From contig OZ026838.1 in the NCBI GenBank assembly GCA_964023205.1, forward strand, positions 25,633,843 to 25,697,842: a DNA stretch of 64,000 nt, given 5' to 3'. This stretch comes from Lutraria lutraria. Lineage: Eukaryota > Mollusca > Bivalvia > Venerida > Mactridae. The position numbers and the translations under genes are program-made. Below, piece by piece: positions 25,451 to 36,766 of this stretch. How positions within the stretch are numbered: position 1 is the stretch's first letter; every line of letters starts with the position of its first letter. A model generated the notes under the pieces. That model saw only the letters and a program-made list of their open reading frames with translations. It was not told the DNA's origin and did no database searches.

Positions 25451-27234
25451 AAGTTAATAAACAGAAATCAGTCATATATTTCTATATCTCCATCTGTTAC
25501 AGAGCTACTGACCTTTTCAGGTATAACAGTATTAAAATGTAACACACAAACGTCTCCTAATTAGCTAATTAGTATTGCAATCTGAAGAAATCACCAAAAA
25601 GAGACCTGATTCTCTAAATATGCTTGGAGCATTATCCTCTTTGTAAATACCTTTAGAATGTACACTGAGTCAAATTTCTTCATGAATGTTCACTTTATAA
25701 AACTCATTTCTTCAGAGTCCATATCAGTGAGTTAATTACATGCAATTCTTATGTTTCGTCAAACTCACGATTAAAATAATCTATACTAAGAAATTGAGTA
25801 CACAAAGTAAATGTTGTATTGAATACAATATTAAAGTCCACAGAGCAATCAGCCTGGCGTGTTCAATGATTTTCTTCCAGTGCTATAAAATAGAAGGTGG
25901 ACGTTAAGAAATTTGGCACGGTGTAAAATGACCTATATATTGTACATAGGTAAACAAACAAATTGTTAGGCATCATGAGAATATTTCATGTCATAATTTA
26001 TTCAAATTTAAGAACATATTCATGATAAATAGCACCATAATTAGAAATATTTATCGACAGAAAACGAGACAGTTACAATACAATGACATTCATATTCCAC
26101 CATAGAAATATCCACACAGAAAATCCTCAAGTCACTGTGTCACATCAAAAGTTCATTTTGCAATATTCTTTAATTTCAGTGTTTTAAACACTAAACAATT
26201 TGAACAAAATGCAAAATAACTATATGCATGCACTCATTAATGCGCGAACATGAAGTATTTCATAGGGGCAGTAACTCAATTATTATTATACTGTTTAAAT
26301 GGCAATAATTACCAATGTATTTAATGGTAATTTTCTTGATAAAGTAAATAATTACCGGTACTGTAATAATGAAGAATAAAAATATATATCCAGTAAAAGT
26401 AATACATGTAATGACTTATATATATTACAAACATCAGCTTGTATACATTAAGAAATTAAAACAATGAAAAAAATGATACCATGATGAAGCTTAACAAGTG
26501 TGTCATGGAAAGAGAAGTTAAAATGCTAAATAATATATTTTAATATCTAATACTAGATTATTTAAGTAAGTAAATAAAGGCCTCTGTCCCAAAATACATA
26601 TAATATTGAATATACATAGCATGGCTTGTGTCAACAATACAAAACATAAAGAATACAAATCATATGAAGCATTCATTATTTTGTCGAAATAAATCATGCT
26701 ATTTCATGGATGGTTGTACAGCAGTCTGTTGATTTTAACAAAACATTAAAGTTGTCTAAATTTCTATCAAATGTACACAAATTACATGAGTACCTATCTT
26801 GAATATTTTTGAATCTACACAATATATCAATAAAATCTAGCAGCTCTACAAAATATAACAACAGAATGAAATAGATATCTTCAATAATATATTATTTCTG
26901 TTAACAGTATATAGAAAAATGAATTATTTCTAAACAAGAGACTAAACTGGCGATCAACATGTTTAATATAATGAATTTTCACTAGGGAAAAATAATATTG
27001 CTTGGGCACAATATTTAAACGATAGTCTGATTTTTTTGCAACTTCAACTATGATGATTATGTATTTATTTATATGTTTAAACAAATTAAAAAACATCATG
27101 CTTAAACAGCAAAGATGACCAAAGATGCTTGCTTTTAGAAACACCTGATACATGTATAACTACACACTTTCGATACAAATAATGAGAAATGTAGACACTT
27201 TAAACAGACCATTAACTTACAGAACATCAATCAG
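25451..27234. other. Intergenic AT-rich DNA
   Basis: This is 1.8 kb with no supported gene. The 90-codon minus-strand frame at 26881-27153 is in highly AT-rich DNA and has no family signal. Confidence 0.4.
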
Positions 27235-27545
27235 GCCATGACTGTGGTCCAATAATTAGTGCGCTCGATTTGTAACCCAGGCAATCCAGGTTTGATTCCC
27301 AGTCATGACAGGTCATACCTGTCCATGAAAATTTAACAAATTTGAAAATGTCTATTTTCTTCCACATGTAGAGAAGGTGTTTGTTCCATGTGGATGGGTA
27401 AGTTAGTACTGGCAGGTAGTTTTATTTAGACAACTACCTGGTACTGGTAAGAATACTGTCCTGGAAAAGTTGTCAGGTGAATCATCCACCATATATAACT
27501 GAAAATTTGTTGAAAAAACAATCATGCTAAACCCAAATAAATAAA
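27235..27545 (+). mobile_element. tRNA-derived SINE, family B, with hairpin insertion
   Basis: The head ACTGTGGTCCAATAATTAGTG...GGTTTGATTCCCAGTCATGA is tRNA-like, and the body and tail match the copy at 12850-13125. Within the body a short foldback (CAGGTAGTT, TTATTTAG spacer, AACTACCTG) at about 27412-27442 interrupts the TAGTACTGG block and leaves a duplicated TACTGG. The AAATAAATAAAC tail ends three bases before the BEL LTR. Confidence 0.75.
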
Positions 27546-27548
27546 CAA

Positions 27549-27869
27549 TGTTCTGGAGATCTATATAAACTGTTAGTTTGCTGGGCCCATTATAAAAGAC
27601 TATACCAGTAAATCTGTTATAATTATATATTTCTTTATTTACACTATATATATCTAAACGAGTTGCATTTATGTTGTATAATAACTCTTTCATCCAAAGT
27701 TTTTTCTATCAATGATTAACGAATACAACAATACATGTATATACTGCTTTACGATGTGAACCAATGTACTGGTTAACGGAAAACTCATTCTATAAATGAC
27801 AATAATGTAAAATACATACATGTGTGAATATAGATAAAACAATAGAACAAAGCGATTATCTCCCATACA
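27549..27869 (-). repeat. BEL/Pao LTR, inverted copy (left)
   Basis: These 321 bp are a reverse-complement match to the right-hand LTR at 31079-31411. Read on the minus strand it starts TGTATGGGAGATAATCGC and ends CTCCAGAACA. Shared internal landmarks are TTTGTTCTATTGTTTTATC, TATAATGGGCCC and a TAAATAAAGAAA poly(A) block. A complete LTR element should have direct, not inverted, LTRs. Confidence 0.85.
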
Positions 27870-27899
27870 TCTAAAGTACATGAAGCTAGTGCGAGGATA

Positions 27900-29070
27900 T
27901 TGGAGTTGAAAATGAAGAAGTTGCGATGTAAGGCTGCATTTACAAGAACAAAAAATAAATTAATCAATACAATTAATCATAAAGAATCAACTGACGAATC
28001 ATTGGTAGAACTAATTGAAAAACTGAAAATCGAAATTGACGAAGGGGTTCAATCCATAGAAAAGGTATGTGAAGAATATGAGCAGCAAGAAAAAACAAAA
28101 GAGATGTCATCTACATTATCTGAAGTTGAGGAGATTGAAAATGAATATGACAAAGTAATGAAACAATATCATGAGTTACAAAGCGACGAAAAGAATGAAA
28201 CACATGATAGAGACAAAGCTGACCTTGACAAAGACCTATAGAAGCAGTAAAAACTGGTGTCGATTCCATCTTTCGATGGTGAAACAAAAAATTACAAAAC
28301 ATGGAATAGTGCTTTCGTGGCATGTGTCGACAGTGCACGGCTACAAAAGAATAAAAGCTCTTACATGTAAGCCAATACTTGAAAGGGACGGCACTGCAGG
28401 CAACTGAAGATTTAAGTCATTCAGAAACAGCGTACGATGCTGCTAAACAACGCTTAATGCGGAAATATAGAGGTGAAAGGAAGAGAGTCGGGAAACACAT
28501 GGAAGACACTGAACAATTTCCAGCAATGAATGTTAAAAATGCCAAGAGTTTAGACAAATTCTTAGATTTATCAGACATAGCTGAAATAAACATTAAAGAG
28601 GCAGGTTTGGAATCGAAATTAGGTACCAGAACAATGTATCTGGCCTCGTAAAAAGAAATAACTGGAACCAATGCTGGCAAGTTATCATAGATTGAAATTA
28701 GAAAATGAGAAGAAAGAATCAGTTGAAACATTAAGAAACTGACTATGTTATTTAAGAAGATGAATATCACATTATCGCCCTGGAAACTAAACACGGGATT
28801 GGAGCACAAGAACATCAAAACAATTGAAACAGGAAAATCGCTCATTCCATACAACTGCAGGAGGAGACAGGCCTCCAAGAAATTGTAAGATATGTACTGG
28901 AAATCATGATCCATGGAGATGTGAGGAATTTAAAGTACTGTCGGTTAATGACAGATGGAAAAAGGCTAGAGTTGCAATTCTGTTTTTCGCTGTTTAAAAG
29001 ACAATCATAGAGATATCGACTGTAGGAACTGTAAGACATGAAATGAAAGTTTCAATCATCGATGTTCGCT
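27900..29070 (+). pseudogene. BEL/Pao gag remnant
   Basis: The N-terminal 113-codon frame (27900-28241) is a basic then acidic coiled coil typical of BEL gag. A frame-shifted continuation contains IPSFDGETKNYKTWNSAF, the family's conserved phrase before the central gag helices. A third frame has LSHSETAYDAAKQRLMRKY, equivalent to the GHS.TAY..AKERL..KYG region. Near 28880-29035 lie two Cys/His knuckles (CKICTGNHDPWRC and CLKDNHRDIDC). At least four frame changes or stops break the gene. Confidence 0.85.
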
Positions 29071-29084
29071 TCGTGTGTTTGAAA

Positions 29085-30720
29085 ACCAAGGTAGCGCCTT
29101 TGAATGCAACAAGTATACCTAGTTTAGAACTGACGGCAGCAGGATTGGGAGTATGAATAGCACACAATATAATTTCAACACTTCAAATAAAAATGTGTAA
29201 CGTTGTTTCTGGTCTGAGAATATATGAATGTGCTTTGGTGGATTCATAGAGAGTCATACTTTCAAACCATTTGTAGCTAATCGTGTCAGTGAAATTCATG
29301 ACAAGAGTGTGCCAAACCAATGGGGACCCTTTTAATTGAGACAGAATCCAGCAGATATAGCGTCTCGTGGAACGACTGCAAGTGAATTAGTGAAATCTGA
29401 AATGTGGTGGGAAGGACCAACATTTCTTAGGAGTGAACCAGAAAATAGGCCTAAGGATAATATAAAAGTCTAAGTAAAAGGAAAGTGAAGCAGAAATATG
29501 AGGACAAAAACTACAACAGAGCGATATGAGTTCATACCTTATTGTTGCTGACGTAAGTCAGGAAGTGATAGACGTGGGGAAATACTCAAACTGGCACGAA
29601 ATGTTTGTAAGTTTCCTTGGATACTATGTTGCGTATCAAACATTTTGTGTACAAGTAACTAGCATAGACAAGGTGAATTAAAAGCAGAAGAAATAAAAGA
29701 TACAGAGATAGTCTTAATAAGAAAAGCACAACATGAGCGTTTTCCTGAAGAGTTTACTAGTAAGTGCATTACAAACAAAACCCATACCAAAAAATTGCAT
29801 AATCACAAAGAATTTCGGAATTGGGAAAAAAATGTGGTTACAGCAACCGCAACATAAGCAAATCAGCAGCAAAGATAATGGCACCATTACCAGGCATGCG
29901 CTTAGACATGCCAATGAGAGCTTTCACGCACACAGCTGTGGATTACACGGGGCTATTTATCATGATACAGGGTCATGGTAAATGTCATGAGAAGAGATAC
30001 TTGTGTTTATTCATGTGTTTGGCAAGTAGGGCAGTAAATTTAGAAATGGCATATAGACTAGACTCCAGTTCATTCTTAAACTCATTCTATCATTTCACAA
30101 GTCGTCAAGGTTTACCAGTGAAGATGAATTCGAACAATGAAACTAATTTCGTAGGTGCAGATTAAGAATTAATGGAACTTGAGAATGAACTAGATACTGA
30201 TCAAATACAGAGACAATCGTCTGACTAGAAAATTCAGTAGGAATTAAATCCTCAAAGTGCTCAACATTTTGGCGGAGTACACGAAGCAACGATAATGATC
30301 TGCAGAATATGCAATCAATAAGATACGCGGAAGTGCAGACATTATGGATGAAGAACTTTCAACAGCCTATATCGGTGCTGAAGGTCGACTACTGAATAGC
30401 AGAGCATTAACATACCAGTCATCAAACCCAAATGATGACATTGGGTTAACTCCAAATCACTTTCTCCTCGGACAGCTTGGTGGAGAGCTCGCTCCAAATG
30501 CAATGGATTCTACTCTATTTGACCCAATGACACGTTGGAAATATGTCCAAGAACTGATGAAACATGTTTGGTGTTGTTGGTTGTGAGAATTCTTGCTGAC
30601 ACCGAGCCATAGAAGTATTTCAAGGGAAAGATGGACATGTTAGAGTAGTCCATGTAAGAGTTGGTTCAAATGTGATGAAAAGACTGATAACGAGGTTGTG
30701 CTTCCTCCAGCACTGTGCTT
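29085..30720 (+). pseudogene. BEL/Pao pol C-terminal remnant (RNase H-like, integrase, DUF5641)
   Basis: From 29095 translated pieces match the end of the A17/RNase H-like region (ATSIPSLELTAAG; later [18 protein letters not shown] across small shifts). The integrase core follows at about 29920-30165 (VDYTGLFIMIQGHGKCHEKR, YLCLFMCLASRAVNLEMAYR). The C-terminal DUF5641-like segment lies at 30344-30586 (LTPNHFLLGQLGGE, RWKYVQELMKHVW). Several internal stops are present. Protease and polymerase domains are absent: gag knuckles pass almost directly into the RNase H-like segment. Confidence 0.85.
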
Positions 30721-31078
30721 TGTAAGTTACATATATAGTCATACATTCAGGTTAACAGGAAATTGTGTTGAGTTAAAACAAGTTGTGGAAAATACAATAA
30801 GAATAAGATATGCATAGTGTTAAGGGGCATAATAATTATATATATGTACTCACAATATTAACATAAATGTTTTATTTTAGAACTTAGTACATGTATATGC
30901 AAACTATCTTATTCATATTTATAAGCATTTATCGTTTTATTAGACATTGATTTCAAAGAAACATGATATAGTATGAAATCATTTGACTGTATTTGTTACG
31001 AGAGAACTGTATTTGACAAGAAATACTGTAAACAAACAGTTCATTGTAAAAACTATGTTTTTCCAAAACAGGGGGAAA

Positions 31079-31411
31079 TGTATAGGAGATAATCGCTTTG
31101 TTCTATTGTTTTATCTATATTCACATATGTATGTATTTATTTAACACTACATTATACTGTTGTTGACAGAATGAGTTTTCAGTCAACCAGTCAGTAGAGC
31201 AGGAAGTACATTGGGTCACATTGTAAAGCAGTATAATATTATACATGTATAGTGTTAATCGTTGACAAAATAAACTTTGGATAAAAGAGTAATAGACATA
31301 AATGCAACTCGTATAGATATATAGTGTAAATAAAGAAACATAATTATAAATGATTTATGGTGTTTTATAATGGGCCCTGCAAATTAACAGTTAATATAGA
31401 TCACCAGAACA
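31079..31411 (+). repeat. BEL/Pao LTR, right copy in sense orientation
   Basis: These 333 bp start TGTATAGGAGATAATCGC and end TCACCAGAACA, giving the TG..CA boundaries expected of an LTR. A poly(A) signal AATAAA lies at 31329-31334. It follows a polypurine tract directly. It matches 27549-27869 in reverse complement, with scattered substitutions and small indels that show considerable age. Confidence 0.85.
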
Positions 31412-31481
31412 CAGAACATTTTTCTGAAAACAAAATTGTAATAATAGAAATACTTGAAAACACCACACTGGACTCACAACT

Positions 31482-33630
31482 TTATAATCTAGACCGAATT
31501 TTGTGTGATTTAATCAAACCAGGCACATCACAGAGAAACTTGGTTAAAACCTCAGTATATTCATCTTTATGAACTTGCAAATGTGCAGAATGTTTTGATT
31601 TATCCCATGAATGAAAAACTAAAGGAAAGTCGAAGTTTTCACACCAATTTTTCTTCAGGTCTTCAATGACGGCATATTGAGACATAGAATCATTCTTACA
31701 AGCATACAACAGTGTAGGAATTTTTAGTGGCTTTTGCTTGAACAAGTCGATGTATTGATTATAAAATTTGACAGTCCATGGGTATGTCAGTCGGAAAAAC
31801 ATCGACATTGTTAATGGTATAGTAGTTTGTATAATCTTGTTGCTTGAAAGGCCAAGTCCAACTCCTACTGCCATGTTTCCTAAATCACCAATTGTTAGAC
31901 TATCATAAATAACAGCTTTAATGCTACCATGAATATTGCTGTATAATTCTGGCTTTGTATACATTTCTCCCATACACACAGTAAAGTTATATGCTCCCAT
32001 TGAGAAGGCATGAATTATAATCTGATCATAGGATGAGCATGATGTATTCAAATATGACAAAATATTGCCCGAGAGCTCCAGGGAATTTTTAGGCCATGCA
32101 AAATGCTTGAGGTAACTTGGCACATGCATTACATCAAATCCAAATGACTGATACAGATCGCAATAATTCTTCATGGCACGCTCAGTAGCACCATAGAAAC
32201 CAAAGATAACAACAAGAGTGTCTGCCTTCTGATTCTCATTTTCTGGTGATTTCTTAATGATAAACTTGGAAGAATCTGAAGAATCCTGCTGTCTTTCCCC
32301 AGAATTGGTGTTCATAGCTCTTACATGCTTCATAGCAAATCCTCTTCGAATGCAACTCTGAACAATGGACCACTGAACAAACCTGCAATGAATATGCAAC
32401 AGTTCAATTTTTAGTAAAACATTCAAAAGACTATAAATCATCCACCTAAAATCATATGTGACTTTATCAACTCATATTGGAATAGCTATCATTAATAAAT
32501 ATGTTAATGGCTGCTTTCTAACATGTTTTCCGTTTTTTCCATGGACCGACAAAAAATGAAAATGATAATGACTTAGCAAACTTACAGAATGGACTTGTAG
32601 AAAGCCATTCATAAAATCAGGAAAATATCATTCTAATAAATATCACTATTCAGTTTATTACTATCAGTATCTAAACAATTCTGCAGAATATATCTAAAGA
32701 CCTAGCTATACTGGTCTTTGATGTATCATAATATATATCCAGCCATACCAGGCAGATATATACCGGTATACTACATTATATGAAACTACCTGGCTCAGTG
32801 CCTTTTTTCGTTCTTTAACCAAAAAAATAAAGGCCGAAATTCAGTGACTTCCCACTTTTTTCCTGATCAAATTTGGTGAAAGAATTTCCTAAAAATACAA
32901 TGCTAATTTCCCACTATGATGAAATATGAATCTCCCAGACACTCGATCCCTAAATCTATTTCTCACTTTCTGTGAATAAAACTTACATCATTTAGCATTT
33001 TATATAAATGTTGTATAATCATTTCTTAAAAACTTACAAATTTTGATAAAAATAATTTTCTTAACCAAACACTGTCATATTAACATATTATTCTAACTCT
33101 GTTGTCTAACCTTTCCCAATTTAGCAGAAAATTGTGCTTTAATTTCCCAAAATGAAAGGCTATGTCCCTTCCCAATATTTGAAAAAAGGCCCTGTGGCTA
33201 TACTTATTCGGCCAGGGACTGTTGGTAATTTAAAATTCATGAATAATTTTGGAAGGGCTCAGATAAGGGTCAAATAAAAACTATCTCGCCATAACAAACA
33301 GGTTAATCAGTTGGATAAAATCATATCATATGAAACACATAAAATCTATAAAGTCATATGAAACACATAAAATCTATAAAGCATATATTTCACTTGTACT
33401 TAATAAGCAGAAATTAAATAATTAAAAAAGGCAAATTAAACTTGTACAAATAACATAAGTTCATGAATATTCAATCCTATTCTATAGACAAAAATTAAAA
33501 AAGATATCCTACATTATATTTGAGAGCAATTTTCTTCAAACTCTATCTAGAAATGTCGTTCATTGTCCCTCAAACACGTATGTGAACGGTTTGTACTAAA
33601 TAACGACATTAATGTATTGAATGCTGCCAT
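31482..33630 (-). CDS. TMEM53: TMEM53/DUF829 alpha/beta-hydrolase-like protein
   Basis: The large exon 31482-32382 encodes 299 residues after acceptor CATTGCAG. A proposed first exon 33578-33630 has ATG in a good context (CAAGATGG) and gives MAAFNTLMSLFSTNRSH, joining in phase through a weak donor (AC|GTGTTT), for 317 residues. The body matches the DUF829 family, whose vertebrate member TMEM53 is a nuclear-envelope protein. It has strand VVIFGFYGA, nucleophile elbow HAFSMGAY (Ser about 145), acidic residue in ACKNDSM (Asp about 249) and a histidine in SKHSAHL (about 285), so a Ser-Asp-His triad is conserved. The Arg-rich, acid-free N-terminus could be a mitochondrial presequence. The stop is only 71 bp from the BEL LTR. 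Family is certain; exon 1 is tentative. Confidence 0.85.
33326..33381. repeat. 28-bp direct tandem duplication
   Basis: Two identical 28-bp units (TCATATGAAACACATAAAAT and eight further bases) lie head to tail in the proposed intron of the TMEM53-like gene. Confidence 0.85.
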
Positions 33631-33905
33631 CTTGTGATCATGTGATATTTACCACGTGACATATTTTAGTGGCGTTATACCTAAAAATTATTTTACGTGT
33701 GAACATTTTGAATGCTACACCGTCTATCTTGGAAACATCGCGGAAAACAAATGTTTTAATAAATTGTTGGGCAAATCGACTTCTATGGTTTATTTTAGGA
33801 ATATTTTATGTGTTTCACATGAAACAGACCGATTTCTACCTACTGTAATTATTCAATTCGCTGTCTGTCTAACCTCGTTCTACATCAGAGGTTATAAAAG
33901 CTATG
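33631..33905 (+). promoter_or_regulatory. Probable divergent promoter with E-box and + strand 5' exon donor
   Basis: Directly upstream of the proposed TMEM53 start, on the opposite side, lie TCATGTGA and ACCACGTGACA (E-box CACGTG at 33653-33658). A consensus donor CTATG|GTAAGATG (exon edge 33905) closes a candidate + strand exon that could be an untranslated leader, possibly of the ZDHHC gene. The 91-codon frame here has no family signal and I do not call it a protein. Confidence 0.35.
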
Positions 33906-34474
33906 GTAAGATGAGATGTCACAAATTTTGACATTGTTATTGTCATATCCTTTGCTAATTCAGTTGTGGTATTTTGAAACGTTTTATAGTGTGTCTTGTA
34001 CAGAAAATGTCGTTTTTGAAGGTCCATTAGTACTTCTTTAATCTTAATTCTCGTTACCTTCTGAATGTCTGAAATAGATTTTATGCTTCTTTATTTTAAG
34101 ATAACTTAAGTTAAATTCTTTAGTCTAACTCTTTGTGAATGTGATACATGTAACATGATACCTTTATTACGATTTACAGTCAAAATGCCCCAAAGTCAAG
34201 ACACCCCAAGTCAAAAAACGCCCATTTTGGTCATAATACCCCCGTGAATCGTTGATCAAACTGACTCCATTAAAACGCCGGGCCATATTTAAAGATTTTA
34301 TTTTTTGATTTGGTGAATATTTGATGTGATATTGGTATACAGGTCATACGAATGACCACAAGTCAGACTCTTTACTTAGCTTAAAATTCATGGCAGTACT
34401 ATGCAGTCATAAAACCATTTAAATCACATTATAAATTAAACAATTCTTCTTCTTGTCAAAAAACATAAAAATAC

Positions 34475-34628
34475 TCTAAAAACAATTAAAACATGTATAT
34501 GTCATCTGCTTGCATTCTTTGACATACTGACGGCCATTTTGGTTTTACCCATCTAAAAACAATTAAAACATGTATATGTCATCTGCTTGCATTCTTTGAC
34601 ATACTGACGGCCATTTTGGTTTTACCCA
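34475..34628. repeat. Perfect 77-bp tandem duplication
   Basis: Two identical 77-bp units, each starting TCTAAAAACAATTAAAACAT and ending GGTTTTACCCA, follow each other without a mismatch. This points to a very recent event, or to an assembly duplication. Confidence 0.9.
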
Positions 34629-36239
34629 ATCTGACTAAAGTATTCGATCTTCCTTACGGCAAGATCTGATGACGGCCTATACCAGTTTCTATTTTCAAAA
34701 GTCGGAATTTCCATGATCACTATTTATATCTATTTATAATTCAGCCAATCGTATAACTCGTTTCATAGGTACTTTGGCCGAATGAACTTTCTACCTGACG
34801 ATGTTATTTAAACGTTAGTAAACATTAAATTACGTATAACATATTTGTCTGCAACCACTTTTTGATTTTTTTAGTAATCCTGATCGATTCGGCCTTGGTA
34901 GTATAGAAAATTTAATAAACACGCATGTCACATGGGCGCTATCATTACATTTAGTTGCGTAAGAATAGGTGTTCGTGATAACTACAAGTCAAATATTGTT
35001 TTTTACTGCGGTTAAAAATAGAATCAGATCACTTTCAGAATTATGAAAGTAAGGCGCTGATTGGCTAGTGGAAAAGGTCACCTGAGGTGACCTTCTATAG
35101 GTCGTCTTCAGATCCTCATAGCGTAGCGGGTTTAAGGATATGATTTTAATCAGATTGGGTTTTACCTTGTGTATAAAAGACCACGAAACAGCCAACAATC
35201 ACGTGGGATATGCCTGCGAAAATACTTAACTCCAACCAATGTGCGGACCATCTGTCATTTGCAGAAATATCAAAAAAGTGTTTTAAGAGATAAAATGCAT
35301 TAAAATGCGATACAATTATATAGCAGTATTAATAATTTGAATTGAATTCAAATGACTGTATGCACAATACATTGACTTGACATTAAAAACAACATAAATC
35401 ATCGATGAAAAATGTTTCAAAATAAAGTCGCGGCATGCAATGTGCAATAGTCTTGTTGCCTGCCGACAAATGCCAGGTGTAAATGTAAATGGAGGCGACG
35501 CGCATGTGTCAGTTATTGTTATTATAGTTTATACGGCACTCGCGGAGAAATGTATATCGCGGTTTTGAGTGTACATACTGTACAAGGGATATATTTTTAT
35601 CGAATTGTCAATAATTTTGTACATAATTAAAAAGAAATTGTGACATTTCGATCATCAATTCATTCAAGGATGATTTTTGAGATGGGTGCATTTTTGATTT
35701 TGGAAGAAGTATATGTTGTCGGAGACTTGTATGTTCCAGGTGAATCTGATGGCAAATTGAACACTATTCACGTTATTCACATAAGATTAAAGAATATTAT
35801 ATTTACGTGAAGAAGATTCCCTTTAAATGTATATTTGCAATAAATATTTCAATTATCTAGTGAACATTGTTTTAATGTGTTTGAAAGTGAGTATTATTGT
35901 GTTTTCATTGATGTAAAATGGTGCGATGAACATAATTTGTATTAATTTGTATCTACTATAGGAAACTTTACGATTTATTTTTGTATGTGTTGTTCAAATT
36001 TGATATCATCATACTAGAACTTTGTATGCATGATAAATTTGTGTATGTGTTATTCCTTAATTTTCAACATAGATAATTGTTTCATTCTTGTATGTTTTTT
36101 TGTGTTTGCTTGACATTGTATACATGTGTTTTTGTTATTTGGTATTGTCTCTGTTATTTGATATTAGTCATAACTCATATCCATGAACATATGTTTTAAA
36201 AACCATAAGTCAGAACGCCCCCAATATTTAAAAAAATAA

Positions 36240-36766
36240 TTAAAGGTGCATGTGCTGGAAATGAAGTGTATCGAATAGCAATCAAATTGGTATCATTTTA
36301 ATGCTTAAATCAATTAATGAAAGCCCTGTTAAATATTTACAAAATATCCTGCTAGTTTACTCAAAATACACATTTCAAGATTTACCAAACCTGCCGATTT
36401 CGGCCTCAGAAATTATTCGACATTTTCACAACTCGACCCTTTCGGTATCTGTCAAAACTGAAAATATCGCAGAAGAAATATAAACAAACTGAAATGGTAA
36501 GTATTGCTTGTGTTATGTTTACTTGAAAGGCAGCACACATGCTCAGTTAAACTCTCAGTCGTATAAAAAAATATCGTTGTCTTCAATAAAAGACTGACAG
36601 CCTTTTATTCAAACCGACATACAAATACCGACGCGCGCGTTATATGGTCATTTTTGAATGCACATTCTTCTTTGACTTTTTGGTAATAATTGGTTTTACA
36701 AGTCACAAACGCATTTTTGGTGTACGAAAAAAAAAGACACAGCAGTTCCTTGGCATGCCCCTTTAA
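36240..36766. mobile_element. TTAA-flanked MITE (piggyBac-like target site)
   Basis: The 527-bp element begins TTAAAGGTGCATGTGCTGGA and ends TTCCTTGGCATGCCCCTTTAA, imperfect inverted repeats that each contain TTAA at the edge (36240-36243 and 36763-36766). A 60-codon frame inside (36301-36483) is part of the element. It contains a strong splice donor AAATG|GTAAGTATT (edge at 36496). Assignment to piggyBac mobilisation rests on the TTAA ends only. Confidence 0.65.

Larger units (their letters stand above)
27549..31411 (+). mobile_element. Degenerate BEL/Pao LTR retrotransposon with opposed LTRs
   Basis: The interior has BEL-type gag and the C-terminal part of pol on the + strand, with a purine tract (AACAGGGGGAAA, about 31067-31078) just before the right LTR as expected. 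The left LTR is inverted relative to the gag-pol reading direction. Stops and frameshifts are frequent and the protease and reverse transcriptase region is missing, so the interior is about 3.2 kb instead of the usual 5-6 kb. It is a dead element. Confidence 0.85.

Noticed and set aside
28417..28914. 165-codon minus-strand frame
   Set aside because: It is antisense to the BEL gag remnant, whose + strand translation gives clear family matches.
33656..33931. 91-codon + strand frame near the TMEM53 start
   Set aside because: It starts next to an E-box and is cut by a splice donor at 33905; more likely leader exon or promoter than protein.
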